Shown here piece after piece: positions 1 through 4,969 of a stretch of DNA of 6,199 nt. Below the pieces are notes generated by a model. The model was given only the letters and a program-made list of their open reading frames with translations. It was not told the DNA's origin and searched no databases. The position numbers and the translations under genes were made by a program. The stretch comes from JBDRNO01 sp043811005. Lineage in GTDB: Bacteria; Bacteroidota; Bacteroidia; NORP154. The stretch spans positions 1 to 6,199 of the forward strand of contig JBDRNO010000213.1 in NCBI GenBank assembly GCA_043811005.1, in the 5' to 3' direction. Every line of letters starts with the position of its first letter. Position 1 is the stretch's first letter.

Positions 1-1281
1 ACAAACTCCGGTGGTGGTATTAATAGTATCAAGGATATACCCCGCACCACTATTACTATCCTCTTTGGTTTCATTCCAAATGTAAGCACCGACAGAAAAT
101 CGTTTTGGGTAGGTTAAAGTAATTGTTTTCTGACCGGAGGCCGCCTCAATACTTTCAACATCATTACCGGCATACACCATTTTCATTCCCTGGCCAGTAA
201 AGTTAATCAAAACAGCACCATCATTTGTGACCGATAAAGAAGCGTTATTCACAGAACAGCCCGACATTCCTTGAACAAAGAAATCTGTTTCCACCCAAAG
301 CGAAAAAGAAGGTGAATCCGTTGACTGACGATAGAAAATATGCTTAACGCCGATAGGGATATTGATAGCGTGAATAGCTGCTGTGGTTGAATTATACCCC
401 CGGGTAAGTCCCGTCATTGTTCCCGTGGTTGCTGTTGATCGTGTTATCCCTGTATAATGGATCTGTTCAGTACCAATTAATAAAGTACCTCGTTCAGGAA
501 AAATCCCCCCAGTCAATAATTTGTAATCCAAAGTAACAGCAACGGCACTGATTTCAGCAACTAAAGCAGCGGTCACGTCTGTCGCAAATAAAGTAAAATT
601 ATCGAAATCAGCAGAGGCACTATTAGCAGCCGCAACTATTCTAAGCCCCCCTGTAGTGGTAGCTATCCAGGTTAATTCCTGTTGTAATCCTTCGGCAGAT
701 ACGGTTCCAATAGTTTGTACGCCGGTAAAATCCTTGATTGTCCATGTTCCTACAAGGTTGGCAACATCGAATTTCATAGTGTATCTGAACCCAATAACTG
801 TAGGCATACTCGCAACCGGACAAGTACAGTAATCGGCAAGACCGGTAACACCCGCTGTAATCGTCAGGTCTCCTGTTTCATCATAAGCACCACCGCCCGC
901 AGCAAGGTCAACATCTTCCCAGGCACTCGCTCCGCTGAAATCACGGTCAACCTGATTTGTCATCAGTTCTGGACGAATCTCTACTTTCACCCCTTGTAAT
1001 GATTGGAATAAAACACTACCCTGAGGAACCGTGAGCAGAGTTCCTGACGGTCTCAAATACATAGGTAAAGTCCAGGCACCTGGAGGCAAGGAATTTTCAA
1101 ATTGAGCTAGTACATCCAGTGTATCACTCAATTCCATACTATCTACAAACTCCGGATTTTGGTTCATAACAGCATTTCCGGCTGGCTGGATAAAGTTTAC
1201 TGCTGCCGGAAACACCATTGTCCCTTTAGTGGCCTCTATAACAGCAAAAACTCTTTGTTTTCTTGATCTGGCGATTGTCAT
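1..1281 (-). CDS. Major tail tube protein, with inserted beta-rich modules (3' end beyond window)
   Basis: This is the subunit that polymerises into the inner tube of a long phage tail. The first 427 residues are visible and the frame is still open at base 1. The start ATG (1281-1279) follows AAAAGGAG at good spacing. Residues 1-98 match my memory of the tail tube family: RSRKQRVFAVIEATKGT near the N-terminus, then NPEFVDSMELSDT, LPPGAWTLPMYLRPSG and VPQGSVLFQSLQG. The conserved fold resumes at about 313 with SPSFSLWVETDFFVQGMSG and SLSVTNDGAVLINFTGQG (to about 364). It ends in the usual beta segment TITLTYPKRFSVGAYI and GAGYILDTINTTTG. Between them lie about 200 residues that simple relatives lack, annotated separately. 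It is 21 bases downstream of the tail terminator gene, as expected for siphoviruses. Family confidence is high; the insertion boundaries are estimates. Confidence 0.85.
   Translation of the reverse strand, partial: MTIARSRKQRVFAVIEATKGTMVFPAAVNFIQPAGNAVMNQNPEFVDSMELSDTLDVLAQFENSLPPGAWTLPMYLRPSGTLLTVPQGSVLFQSLQGVKVEIRPELMTNQVDRDFSGASAWEDVDLAAGGGAYDETGDLTITAGVTGLADYCTCPVASMPTVIGFRYTMKFDVANLVGTWTIKDFTGVQTIGTVSAEGLQQELTWIATTTGGLRIVAAANSASADFDNFTLFATDVTAALVAEISAVAVTLDYKLLTGGIFPERGTLLIGTEQIHYTGITRSTATTGTMTGLTRGYNSTTAAIHAINIPIGVKHIFYRQSTDSPSFSLWVETDFFVQGMSGCSVNNASLSVTNDGAVLINFTGQGMKMVYAGNDVESIEAASGQKTITLTYPKRFSVGAYIWNETKEDSNSGAGYILDTINTTTGVC
346..576 (-). other. Second inserted module in the tail tube protein (FPxxGTLLIGxExIxYTG type)
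   Basis: This marks about residues 236-312 of the tail tube protein. The core is FPERGTLLIGTEQIHYTGIT (261-280), followed by MTGLTRGYNSTTAAIHA (289-305). The pattern FP-x-x-G-x-L-x-I-x-x-E-x-I-x-YTG, then LTG-x-TRG-x-x-x-TTAA-x-HA, is one I recall as a recurring small beta element in phage structural proteins. It bridges the CBM-like module back to the tube fold. Its biochemical role is unknown to me. Confidence 0.45.
577..969 (-). other. CBM-like beta-sandwich module inside the tail tube protein
   Basis: This marks codons for about residues 105-235 of the tail tube protein. The segment has the rhythm of carbohydrate-binding/galactose-binding-like beta-sandwich modules: GDLTITAG, then YTMKFDVANLVGTWTIK, then IGTVSAEGLQQELTWIATTT, GGLRIVAAANS and a closing ADFDNFTLFAT. 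The strand order 'start, fold description, heat-like ATTTGG turn, FDN-x-x-L end' is what I recall for this class. The function is inferred only: such modules decorate phage surfaces and may contact host or environmental glycans. Boundaries are uncertain by about ten residues. Confidence 0.5.
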
Positions 1282-1302
1282 GGCTATCTCCTTTTATTAA
1301 AT

Positions 1303-1704
1303 TTATTCACCAATAAAAAAATGGAAGGGAATCCGAAACATTACGTGAAATAAATTCTTTTCAGTTTCCTTACCTACGTTGTATATTGACGGCTCATCAA
1401 ATATGAGTCCGGTAACACCCTCCGTTCTTCTGAATAGAGTGGCCAGATTGTCTGCGTAGTCATTCGCAACCTTCACCCCTGTACCTAAAGACACAAAAAT
1501 AGAGATCATTAAAACTCCTGTGCCTTCCCCTATTCCAATTGTCCCTAATTCACCAATAAAAGAATCACCCAAAAGTATGGTTGGCCGGATCCAAGCCTCA
1601 AGAGAATTGTTATCAAAATTCTGATTGGTGTACTCTATGGAAGTGACTGTCCAATTGGTAGCAATATACCCCATGATTCCTGATCTAATTTCTTCAGCGG
1701 TCAT
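1303..1704 (-). CDS. Tail terminator-like protein
   Basis: The predicted product is a 133-aa protein that caps the tail tube and joins the tail to the head-completion proteins, in the manner of lambda gpU. The recognisable family pattern (tail terminator-like, formerly DUF4128) is: an N-terminal helix EEIRSGIMGYIATNW (4-18), the strand AWIRPTILLGDSF (37-49), GVLMISIFVSLGTG (63-76), the helix ANDYADNLATLFR (80-92), and a final strand pair containing LFHVMFRIPFHFF (118-130). The length is typical. ATG at 1704 follows AAAGGA and overlaps the stop of the upstream small gene as ATGA, implying translational coupling. The tail tube gene starts 21 bases after its stop, which is the expected neighbour. 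Assignment is by motif recognition. Confidence 0.75.
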   Translation of the reverse strand: MTAEEIRSGIMGYIATNWTVTSIEYTNQNFDNNSLEAWIRPTILLGDSFIGELGTIGIGEGTGVLMISIFVSLGTGVKVANDYADNLATLFRRTEGVTGLIFDEPSIYNVGKETEKNLFHVMFRIPFHFFIGE

Positions 1705-1838
1705 TTTTTTCCTTTTCCACTTTTCTTGCTACTTTTAGAAGCATAATAGGCTTGTACTTGTTCTTTGGACATAACTCTGCCTGAGGGACTTTTAAATTTA
1801 CCTTTATTTGTTCCGGATTTTATTTTTGTATAGGGCAT
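1701..1838 (-). CDS. Small lysine-rich phage protein (45 aa)
   Basis: This short gene lies between the gp10-like and tail terminator genes. The product is very basic, starting MPYTKIKSGTNKGKFKSPSG and ending KSSKKSGKGKK. The centre, SPSGRVMSKEQVQAYYAS (17-34), resembles an SPSG-x-x-x-[TS]KKQVxAYYA pattern that I recall from small phage virion-region proteins of unknown function. Support is strong: AAGGAGG lies 9 bases upstream of the ATG, the ATG overlaps the stop of the previous gene (TGATG), and its own TGA overlaps the next start (ATGA). It could bind nucleic acid or a structural partner, but no function is established. The stop is immediately preceded by a seven-A run, described separately. 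Confidence 0.8.
   Translation of the reverse strand: MPYTKIKSGTNKGKFKSPSGRVMSKEQVQAYYASKSSKKSGKGKK
1704..1710 (-). other. Candidate -1 slippery heptamer A_AAA_AAA at a gene junction
   Basis: The zero-frame codons at the end of the 45-aa gene are GGA AAA AAA TGA, so the run of seven A is phased exactly as A_AAA_AAA directly before the stop. A -1 slip would bypass TGA and continue through the ATG of the tail terminator gene in its own frame, giving a fusion of the two proteins. The GGAAAAGG just upstream could act as an internal Shine-Dalgarno-like stimulator. The same bases also form the ATGA overlap and ribosome-site spacer of the next gene, so coincidence is possible. Confidence 0.3.
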
Positions 1839-2266
1839 CACTCAAATCCTCCTTGTTTAAGTTCCTCACGAAATATGGAATTGAATTCCTCCAAAGCCAC
1901 AGAATAAATTCCCTCTGGTGCTTGGTCAGAATGACCGTCCTCAAGCCTCTCAGCATAAGGCACATTATTAAAAATTACAACAAACTCATCATTCTCAATA
2001 TCAAATTTCCATCCGGTAACATTGGGAACTCCTTTGTTTTCTATATCAGTAACAATCCCTTCGTTATCTTCAGGCATCCTCCCGGATATAATCATATGAC
2101 TTGCCCTGTATGCTCCCGTATCCACGGGACTCCTCCGGATAATGTTCGTAAACAACCGGAGGATAGATGCTCTGATAATAGTCTCCATATTGGTATCAAA
2201 CAGAACAGCCAGACTGGATAATTGCTGACTAAACTCTTTTGCATTCTTGGCTAAATTTTCTATCAC
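1838..2266 (-). CDS. HK97 gp10-like head-tail / tail-completion protein
   Basis: This 142-aa protein belongs to the HK97 gp10-like family, which joins the head-completion ring to the tail. The hallmark is RSPVDTGAYRASHMI (45-59) after a helical region (28-44), followed by the second hallmark VPYAERLEDGHSDQAPEGI (102-120), in which the tyrosine and the glutamate-glycine-x-S/H turn are typical. It ends in a long helix YSVALEEFNSIFREELKQ. The start is GTG at 2266-2264, 9 bases after the stop of the preceding gene, with only a modest GAG-type ribosome site. No ATG gives a full-length family product: the next in-frame ATG, at residue 27, would lose the N-terminal region. Its stop overlaps the start of the next gene. 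Confidence 0.8.
   Translation of the reverse strand: MIENLAKNAKEFSQQLSSLAVLFDTNMETIIRASILRLFTNIIRRSPVDTGAYRASHMIISGRMPEDNEGIVTDIENKGVPNVTGWKFDIENDEFVVIFNNVPYAERLEDGHSDQAPEGIYSVALEEFNSIFREELKQGGFE
1848..1854 (-). promoter_or_regulatory. Strong ribosome binding site AAGGAGG for the 45-aa gene
   Basis: AAGGAGG lies inside the last codons of the gp10-like gene (encoding the KQGGF tail) and 9 bases before the ATG at 1838. It is among the best Shine-Dalgarno matches in the window and is the main reason to accept the short downstream gene. Confidence 0.75.
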
Positions 2267-2275
2267 TTTTCACTC

Positions 2276-2848
2276 TTAATAGTAAGTGGTTAAAACCAGG
2301 GAATCGGGTTTGAATAATATTCTATTGGCGTGGGTAGCAATACCTACAATCTGAACTTGACTATTTACAGCACTGGGAGCAGTTTGAGTTAATTCCCCCT
2401 CCGTCCCACTTGCATATATTAATCCACCTACAATCCAACTCCACCCATCATCCCTTACAAACCCGAATAACAAAACTTCTTTTGTTTCCGTATCAACCCC
2501 AGATTCCAAAGCAAGAAACATCACAGGCATAGTGGCTGCAGCGTCGGCATCGGCTTTGTATAATTTACCATCCGCTTTTTGGTATAAAACATTTGGGAAA
2601 ACAATAGACTCCCCAAATACCATTTCTGCTTTAATGCCACTGACGGAATCATCGTCAGGAATAGAATCGATTAATCCCTCAACAGCATCCTTCAACTCCG
2701 CTGCGGTGGTTGCGTCGTCACTACCATAACCCACATCAGCGTGAACGCTTATTAAAAAATCCCTTACATCCTGCGCTGATATATTTTTAAGTTCACCACT
2801 CGCTAATAAGAGTTGTAATGCTGCTAATGTTCTTTTTGTATCAGACAT
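2276..2848 (-). CDS. Fibre-like virion structural protein (190 aa)
   Basis: The product is probably an accessory virion protein; its exact location on the particle is unknown. Residues 8-40 (LAALQLLLASGELKNISAQD, then VRDFLISVHADVGYG) follow the 'G-x-ISAQDLRDF-x-VS' motif that I recall at the N-termini of many phage tail fibres. After a variable acidic stretch (44-70) comes a beta domain (85-183): LYQKADGKLYKADADAAATM, VLLFGFVRDDGWSWIVGGLI and the typical ending ASGTEGELTQTAPS, VQIVGIATHANRILFKPDS. The C-terminal half resembles small beta-barrel domains found in phage structural and decoration proteins. ATG at 2848 follows AGAGGAAA. It sits between stopper-like and gp10-like genes, an unusual place for a fibre module. 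Confidence 0.65.
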   Translation of the reverse strand: MSDTKRTLAALQLLLASGELKNISAQDVRDFLISVHADVGYGSDDATTAAELKDAVEGLIDSIPDDDSVSGIKAEMVFGESIVFPNVLYQKADGKLYKADADAAATMPVMFLALESGVDTETKEVLLFGFVRDDGWSWIVGGLIYASGTEGELTQTAPSAVNSQVQIVGIATHANRILFKPDSLVLTTYY

Positions 2849-2860
2849 AATATTTTCCTC

Positions 2861-3277
2861 TTAATCAAAACTATCATCGAAACTACCATCAAAACTTCCT
2901 AAAAGCAATCTTGTTTTTCTTACATGAAAAATATATAAAAGTTTTGTTACTCCATCTGGTTGGATTGATTTCACGCCTTCCACCCGCCATAAATATGAAC
3001 CGAAAGTCAGAGTGGTATTCATATATTTTTCTATATCATCCGGTAATGAATCATCGGAAACTAATATTTTTTGATCACCGGCTTTGACCAAAGTCCCATC
3101 AATTTCTTTATTGTTAAAATCCTCAGCCACACCATTTACAGAATATATATCCTTTGTTTTGGTATAGGAATCAAGTGCCGCATCATAATTAGATTCTGAT
3201 ATAATAGCTATTACAACATCACCACCAAAGTTGGTTATCAGATTTGAAGCCATAGTCTGTAAATTAGTATAATCCAT
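2861..3277 (-). CDS. Head-closure / stopper-like protein
   Basis: This 138-aa product is the likely second ring of the head-tail interface. It starts directly after the adaptor gene with no gap (TAA-ATG). The pattern fits a family common after DnaT-like adaptors in siphoviruses: YTNLQTMASNLITNFGGDVV (3-22), a link SYTKTKDIYSVNGVAEDFNN (37-56), then the conserved EIDGTLVKAGDQKILVS (58-74) and TLTFGSYLWRVEGVKSIQPD (89-108), finishing LLYIFHVRK. The strand-rich barrel order matches a stopper fold by my recollection; I cannot confirm it without a structure model. The C-terminus carries a short acidic tandem repeat, GSFDGSFDDSFD, which is likely flexible. Confidence 0.65.
   Translation of the reverse strand: MDYTNLQTMASNLITNFGGDVVIAIISESNYDAALDSYTKTKDIYSVNGVAEDFNNKEIDGTLVKAGDQKILVSDDSLPDDIEKYMNTTLTFGSYLWRVEGVKSIQPDGVTKLLYIFHVRKTRLLLGSFDGSFDDSFD
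2864..2899 (-). repeat. Three-copy 12-bp tandem repeat encoding xSFD units
   Basis: Three imperfect 12-base units at the 3' end of the stopper-like gene (2864-2875, 2876-2887 and 2888-2899 on the plus strand) encode GSFD, GSFD and DSFD. The units differ mainly at third codon positions or single bases. Such a tail can expand or contract by slippage; no function is evident. Confidence 0.6.
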
Positions 3278-3772
3278 TTACACCCTCAATAAATCCGCTT
3301 TTACGGAAATTAAATCTTTCAAAAGGTTTTCTATATTCCGGAACACAGATTCATAATTAAAGGAGTCATACTCCACTTCAATCTGACCAACCTTTTCCCT
3401 TTTGGTAAAAGAGGATCGTGCCAGCGTAGATGCTAAACAACCCGCTGATTGAGATTCCTCATAAGCACCACGAGCAACAGCCTTCCTCAAATCCTCCGGA
3501 ATTTCATCGGAATCCAGCAAATAAGAATCCTCTGTAAACACATATACACGAGGCCATTTCAAGGAATGATCTGTATCAGACTTTTGCCCCTTATATTGAA
3601 GGCTTTCGATATACTCCATCGCCCGGAAAATAGCAGCAACCTTTTGATCTGAAGTAAGGGAAGCCCAAGCGGTCAAACCCCGATCTTCACAGTAGGTATC
3701 ACAATCGACTTCGGATATATATGTATTGGCTCCAACAACCCCAGAACCGTCTTCAACGACTAATGAAGTCAT
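3278..3772 (-). CDS. DnaT-like head-tail connector (adaptor) protein
   Basis: This 164-aa protein matches the phage family often labelled 'putative DnaT-like ssDNA-binding protein', which in gene context acts as the head-tail adaptor bound to the portal. Key segments are LVVEDGSGVVGANTYISEVD (4-23), the aromatic/arginine stretch YCEDRGLTAWASLT (27-40), the helix QKVAAIFRAMEYIES (43-57), the conserved LKWPR (71-75), IPEDLRKAVARGAYE (91-105) and a basic hinge SSFTKREKVGQIEVEYDS (120-137). ATG at 3772 follows AAAAGGAG at good spacing and 13 bases after the preceding gene. The DNA-binding name is a family label only; adaptor function is inferred from position before the stopper-like gene. Confidence 0.8.
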   Translation of the reverse strand: MTSLVVEDGSGVVGANTYISEVDCDTYCEDRGLTAWASLTSDQKVAAIFRAMEYIESLQYKGQKSDTDHSLKWPRVYVFTEDSYLLDSDEIPEDLRKAVARGAYEESQSAGCLASTLARSSFTKREKVGQIEVEYDSFNYESVFRNIENLLKDLISVKADLLRV

Positions 3773-3785
3773 AAGTTACTCCTTT

Positions 3786-3974
3786 TCACTTCCCTTTTAA
3801 TCCGCTAATTACATTCATTACCAAAATTTCCAGTTTGTTGTTAATTCTCTTGCGTTCATTATCCGATAATTTTACACCACCCTCAGATGTTGGTTTTTTC
3901 CCTTTGATAATTTCATTAATCACGCTGATAACATTCCATCCGATTGTAATTGATTTCCAAATAGGGATTTTCAT
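3786..3974 (-). CDS. Small hypothetical protein (62 aa), end of membrane cassette
   Basis: I do not recognise this protein. It has a moderately hydrophobic N-terminal half, PIWKSITIGWNVISVINEII (4-23), then a polar lysine-rich linker (24-38) and a basic helix NERKRINNKLEILVMNVISG (39-58). The N-terminal part could lie on the membrane surface as an amphipathic helix. It overlaps the preceding gene by ATGA, and its ribosome site is weak and distant (AGGAA, about 12 bases), so translation probably depends on coupling. A role with the neighbouring membrane proteins is inference from position. Confidence 0.7.
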   Translation of the reverse strand: MKIPIWKSITIGWNVISVINEIIKGKKPTSEGGVKLSDNERKRINNKLEILVMNVISGLKGK

Positions 3975-4207
3975 TTTTTATAACCGTTCCTAATAAGGGT
4001 GACTACAAGGTCAAGTTTTTCCTCTAATGATTTAAAAGAGTTGGTGAAATTAATTTGAACTTGAGTACAAGTTTCTTTGTTTACTTTTTTTTCTATCCTG
4101 TTGGTGTTATCCAAAATTCTTGTCCGCATTATTCCATAGGTGATAGCAATAGAAATCACCGGAGTAATTACAATAACAACTATTCCAAAAGTGCTATAAT
4201 CGATCAT
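3971..4207 (-). CDS. Small membrane protein with N-terminal TM helix and coiled coil; i-spanin-like topology
   Basis: The 78-aa product has one transmembrane segment, FGIVVIVITPVISIAITYGI (7-26), followed by a basic stop (MRTR) and a heptad-like helix from about 30 to 75 (RILDNTNRIEKKVN, then FKSLEEKLDLVVTLIRNG). Small phage proteins with this layout (one anchor, a coiled coil, a KLD-x-x-x-x-LIR ending) occur in lysis regions. The layout also fits an inner-membrane spanin, but I see no partner lipoprotein, so this is only a possibility. The single cysteine (about 47) is outside a lipobox. ATG overlaps the stop of the 45-aa gene (ATGA) with GAGG 5 bases upstream; the stop overlaps the next start. 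Confidence 0.75.
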   Translation of the reverse strand: MIDYSTFGIVVIVITPVISIAITYGIMRTRILDNTNRIEKKVNKETCTQVQINFTNSFKSLEEKLDLVVTLIRNGYKK

Positions 4208-4341
4208 ACCAGCCTCGAATTAACGTTATTTACCATCCTATTTTTTCCAATTTCCCGCCTAAAAAATATCAAAAAATTAAGAAAAATAAAAAAGATTATT
4301 ATTTCATAATATTCAATGCGGAGTGGTGTTTTAAGCGTCAT
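4204..4341 (-). CDS. Predicted single-helix membrane microprotein (45 aa)
   Basis: This small gene is easily missed. It begins MTLKTPLRIEYYE, has a very hydrophobic stretch IIIFFIFLNFLIFF (14-27), then a positively charged tail starting RREIGKNR. By the positive-inside rule the C-terminus is probably cytoplasmic. Evidence that it is real: ATG overlaps the stop of the upstream 34-aa frame (ATGA), its own TGA overlaps the next start (ATGA), and AAGGA lies 10 bases upstream. The size and topology suit a small holin, antiholin or other lysis regulator, but I recognise no family. One arm of a 17-bp inverted repeat lies inside the coding sequence. The phenylalanine/isoleucine richness partly reflects the local AT-rich DNA, which lowers certainty. 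Confidence 0.55.
   Translation of the reverse strand: MTLKTPLRIEYYEIIIFFIFLNFLIFFRREIGKNRMVNNVNSRLV
4295..4311. repeat. 17-bp inverted repeat, arm 1 (contains dyad TATTATTTCATAATA)
   Basis: ATTATTATTTCATAATA is exactly complementary to 4466-4482, with 154 bases between the arms. The last 15 bases form a 6-bp dyad around a 3-base centre. This arm falls inside the coding sequence of the 45-aa membrane microprotein. A T-rich stretch follows on the minus strand, but the AU-only hairpin is too weak to call a terminator. Confidence 0.65.
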
Positions 4342-4442
4342 AGCAAGACTTTCCTTGATAATGTATATAAGCGTATTAATGGTATGGAGATCGTTGTTCC
4401 TCCTCTAAAAACATCACCCTTTTCCCGATTCCTCTTTTTCAT
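4338..4442 (-). CDS. Possible very small basic protein or leader peptide (34 aa)
   Basis: The frame reads MKKRNREKGDVFRGG, then TTISIPLIRLYTLSRKVLL, with many basic residues and no transmembrane helix. Its TGA overlaps the ATG of the 45-aa gene as ATGA, making it the first member of a four-gene overlap chain. The ribosome site is weak (GGA about 6 bases upstream). A much stronger Shine-Dalgarno sequence lies inside the frame, annotated separately. It could be a real microprotein, a leader whose translation controls the downstream genes, or a chance frame. At this length chance cannot be excluded. Confidence 0.35.
   Translation of the reverse strand: MKKRNREKGDVFRGGTTISIPLIRLYTLSRKVLL
4399..4406 (-). 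promoter_or_regulatory. Orphan strong Shine-Dalgarno sequence AGAGGAGG
   Basis: AGAGGAGG is a near-perfect anti-16S match within the 34-aa frame, but no ATG, GTG or TTG lies 4 to 12 bases after it. Codons at suitable spacing are ACG (4394) and ATC (4391), both in the 34-aa frame. It might support a non-canonical start for an 18-19 residue peptide, ribosome standby for the coupled genes, or pausing; it may also be coincidental. Confidence 0.35.
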
Positions 4443-4465
4443 CTTTTTTCCAAATTTTCCCTAAG

Positions 4466-4482
4466 TATTATGAAATAATAAT
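4466..4482. repeat. 17-bp inverted repeat, arm 2 (contains dyad TATTATGAAATAATA)
   Basis: This exact reverse complement of arm 1 lies in the untranslated gap before the 34-aa frame, about 24 bases ahead of its start. The ten bases ATTATGAAAT recur at 4481-4490, so three copies of this core exist around the start of the small-gene chain. The layout looks like operator sites for a dimeric regulator, or the base of a weak RNA stem. Confidence 0.65.
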
Positions 4483-4499
4483 TATGAAATTGTTACTTT

Positions 4500-4946
4500 T
4501 TAACCGGAAATTTTTACGGACGTTCTACTAGCTCCAACACCATTTTTCAGGGAATTATTATCCGTCATACAACCCCTTTTTACGCCAGCAACAAAGTTAG
4601 TAGTAATGGTGTCCAAACCAATAAAAAAGATCGGTTCCAGTGAACTATTCCAAACTCCAGGAATAAATTTTGCCATCCCTAAAGTAATCAAGGAACCCAA
4701 TCCAAACCCGATTTTTTCAATCCATTTTCCAAGTTTATCGTAAGCCTCTTGAGTCACATATTTTTTCAAAAGCCAACCGATAATCATACCAACAAATGGT
4801 AGACTGAGAAAACTGTACCACCATTTAAATCCAGAATCGGCAGCATCTTTGGCTACAGTAAAAATGGTTCCGAATAACATCACGATGAAAAGTAATTGCA
4901 AGAAAAGTCTCGTCATCCTAATTACTATTGATTTTAAAATGTTCAT
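4500..4946 (-). CDS. Holin-like multi-helix membrane protein (148 aa)
   Basis: This integral membrane protein probably belongs to the lysis cassette. Hydrophobic segments are MTRLFLQLLFIVMLFGTIFT (11-30), WYSFLSLPFVGMIIGWLL (43-60) and a weaker one, IGFGLGSLITLGMAKFI (79-95). The C-terminal 50 residues are polar with a basic patch (VKRG, about 122-125). Two or three helices and a charged tail suit a holin, but 148 residues is long for many holins and I recognise no specific family. The ATG at 4946 is chosen because AAGGAG lies 7 bases upstream. A longer in-frame reading to 5051 would overlap the upstream gene and begins with a cysteine-rich stretch that is only the other frame of that gene. 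Confidence 0.7.
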   Translation of the reverse strand: MNILKSIVIRMTRLFLQLLFIVMLFGTIFTVAKDAADSGFKWWYSFLSLPFVGMIIGWLLKKYVTQEAYDKLGKWIEKIGFGLGSLITLGMAKFIPGVWNSSLEPIFFIGLDTITTNFVAGVKRGCMTDNNSLKNGVGASRTSVKISG

Positions 4947-4969
4947 AACAAACTCCTTCTTTTTATGAA

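Noticed and set aside
641..823. Minus-strand 60-aa frame
   Set aside because: It is an alternative frame inside the well-supported tail tube gene; it has no ribosome site and no recognisable sequence.
715..999. Plus-strand 94-aa frame opposite the tail tube gene
   Set aside because: Antisense shadow of the tail tube coding sequence with cysteine-rich, low-quality translation and no ribosome site.
1808..2221. Plus-strand 137-aa frame opposite the gp10-like gene
   Set aside because: Long but antisense to a family-matched gene; its translation shows no domain and the only plus-strand start lacks a Shine-Dalgarno sequence.
2861..2899. SFD repeat as a CRISPR or iteron array
   Set aside because: Three 12-base imperfect units in a coding frame without spacers; explained as a repeated protein tail.
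4055..4309. Plus-strand 84-aa frame across the small-gene chain
   Set aside because: Antisense to the coupled minus-strand genes, no ribosome site, and phenylalanine/lysine content explained by AT-rich DNA.
4270..4311. AU-rich hairpin followed by a T-run, as a terminator
   Set aside because: The stem is six A-T pairs with no G-C pair, lies inside a coupled coding frame and would cut off the downstream genes.
4362..4383. TAATACG followed by TATA on the minus strand, reminiscent of a T7-type promoter
   Set aside because: Only the first seven bases match; the remaining promoter positions disagree and there is no GGG start region.
4295..4482. Miniature transposable element bounded by the 17-bp inverted repeats
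   Set aside because: No target-site duplication is visible at the outer edges and coding frames continue across the inner and outer boundary of arm 1.
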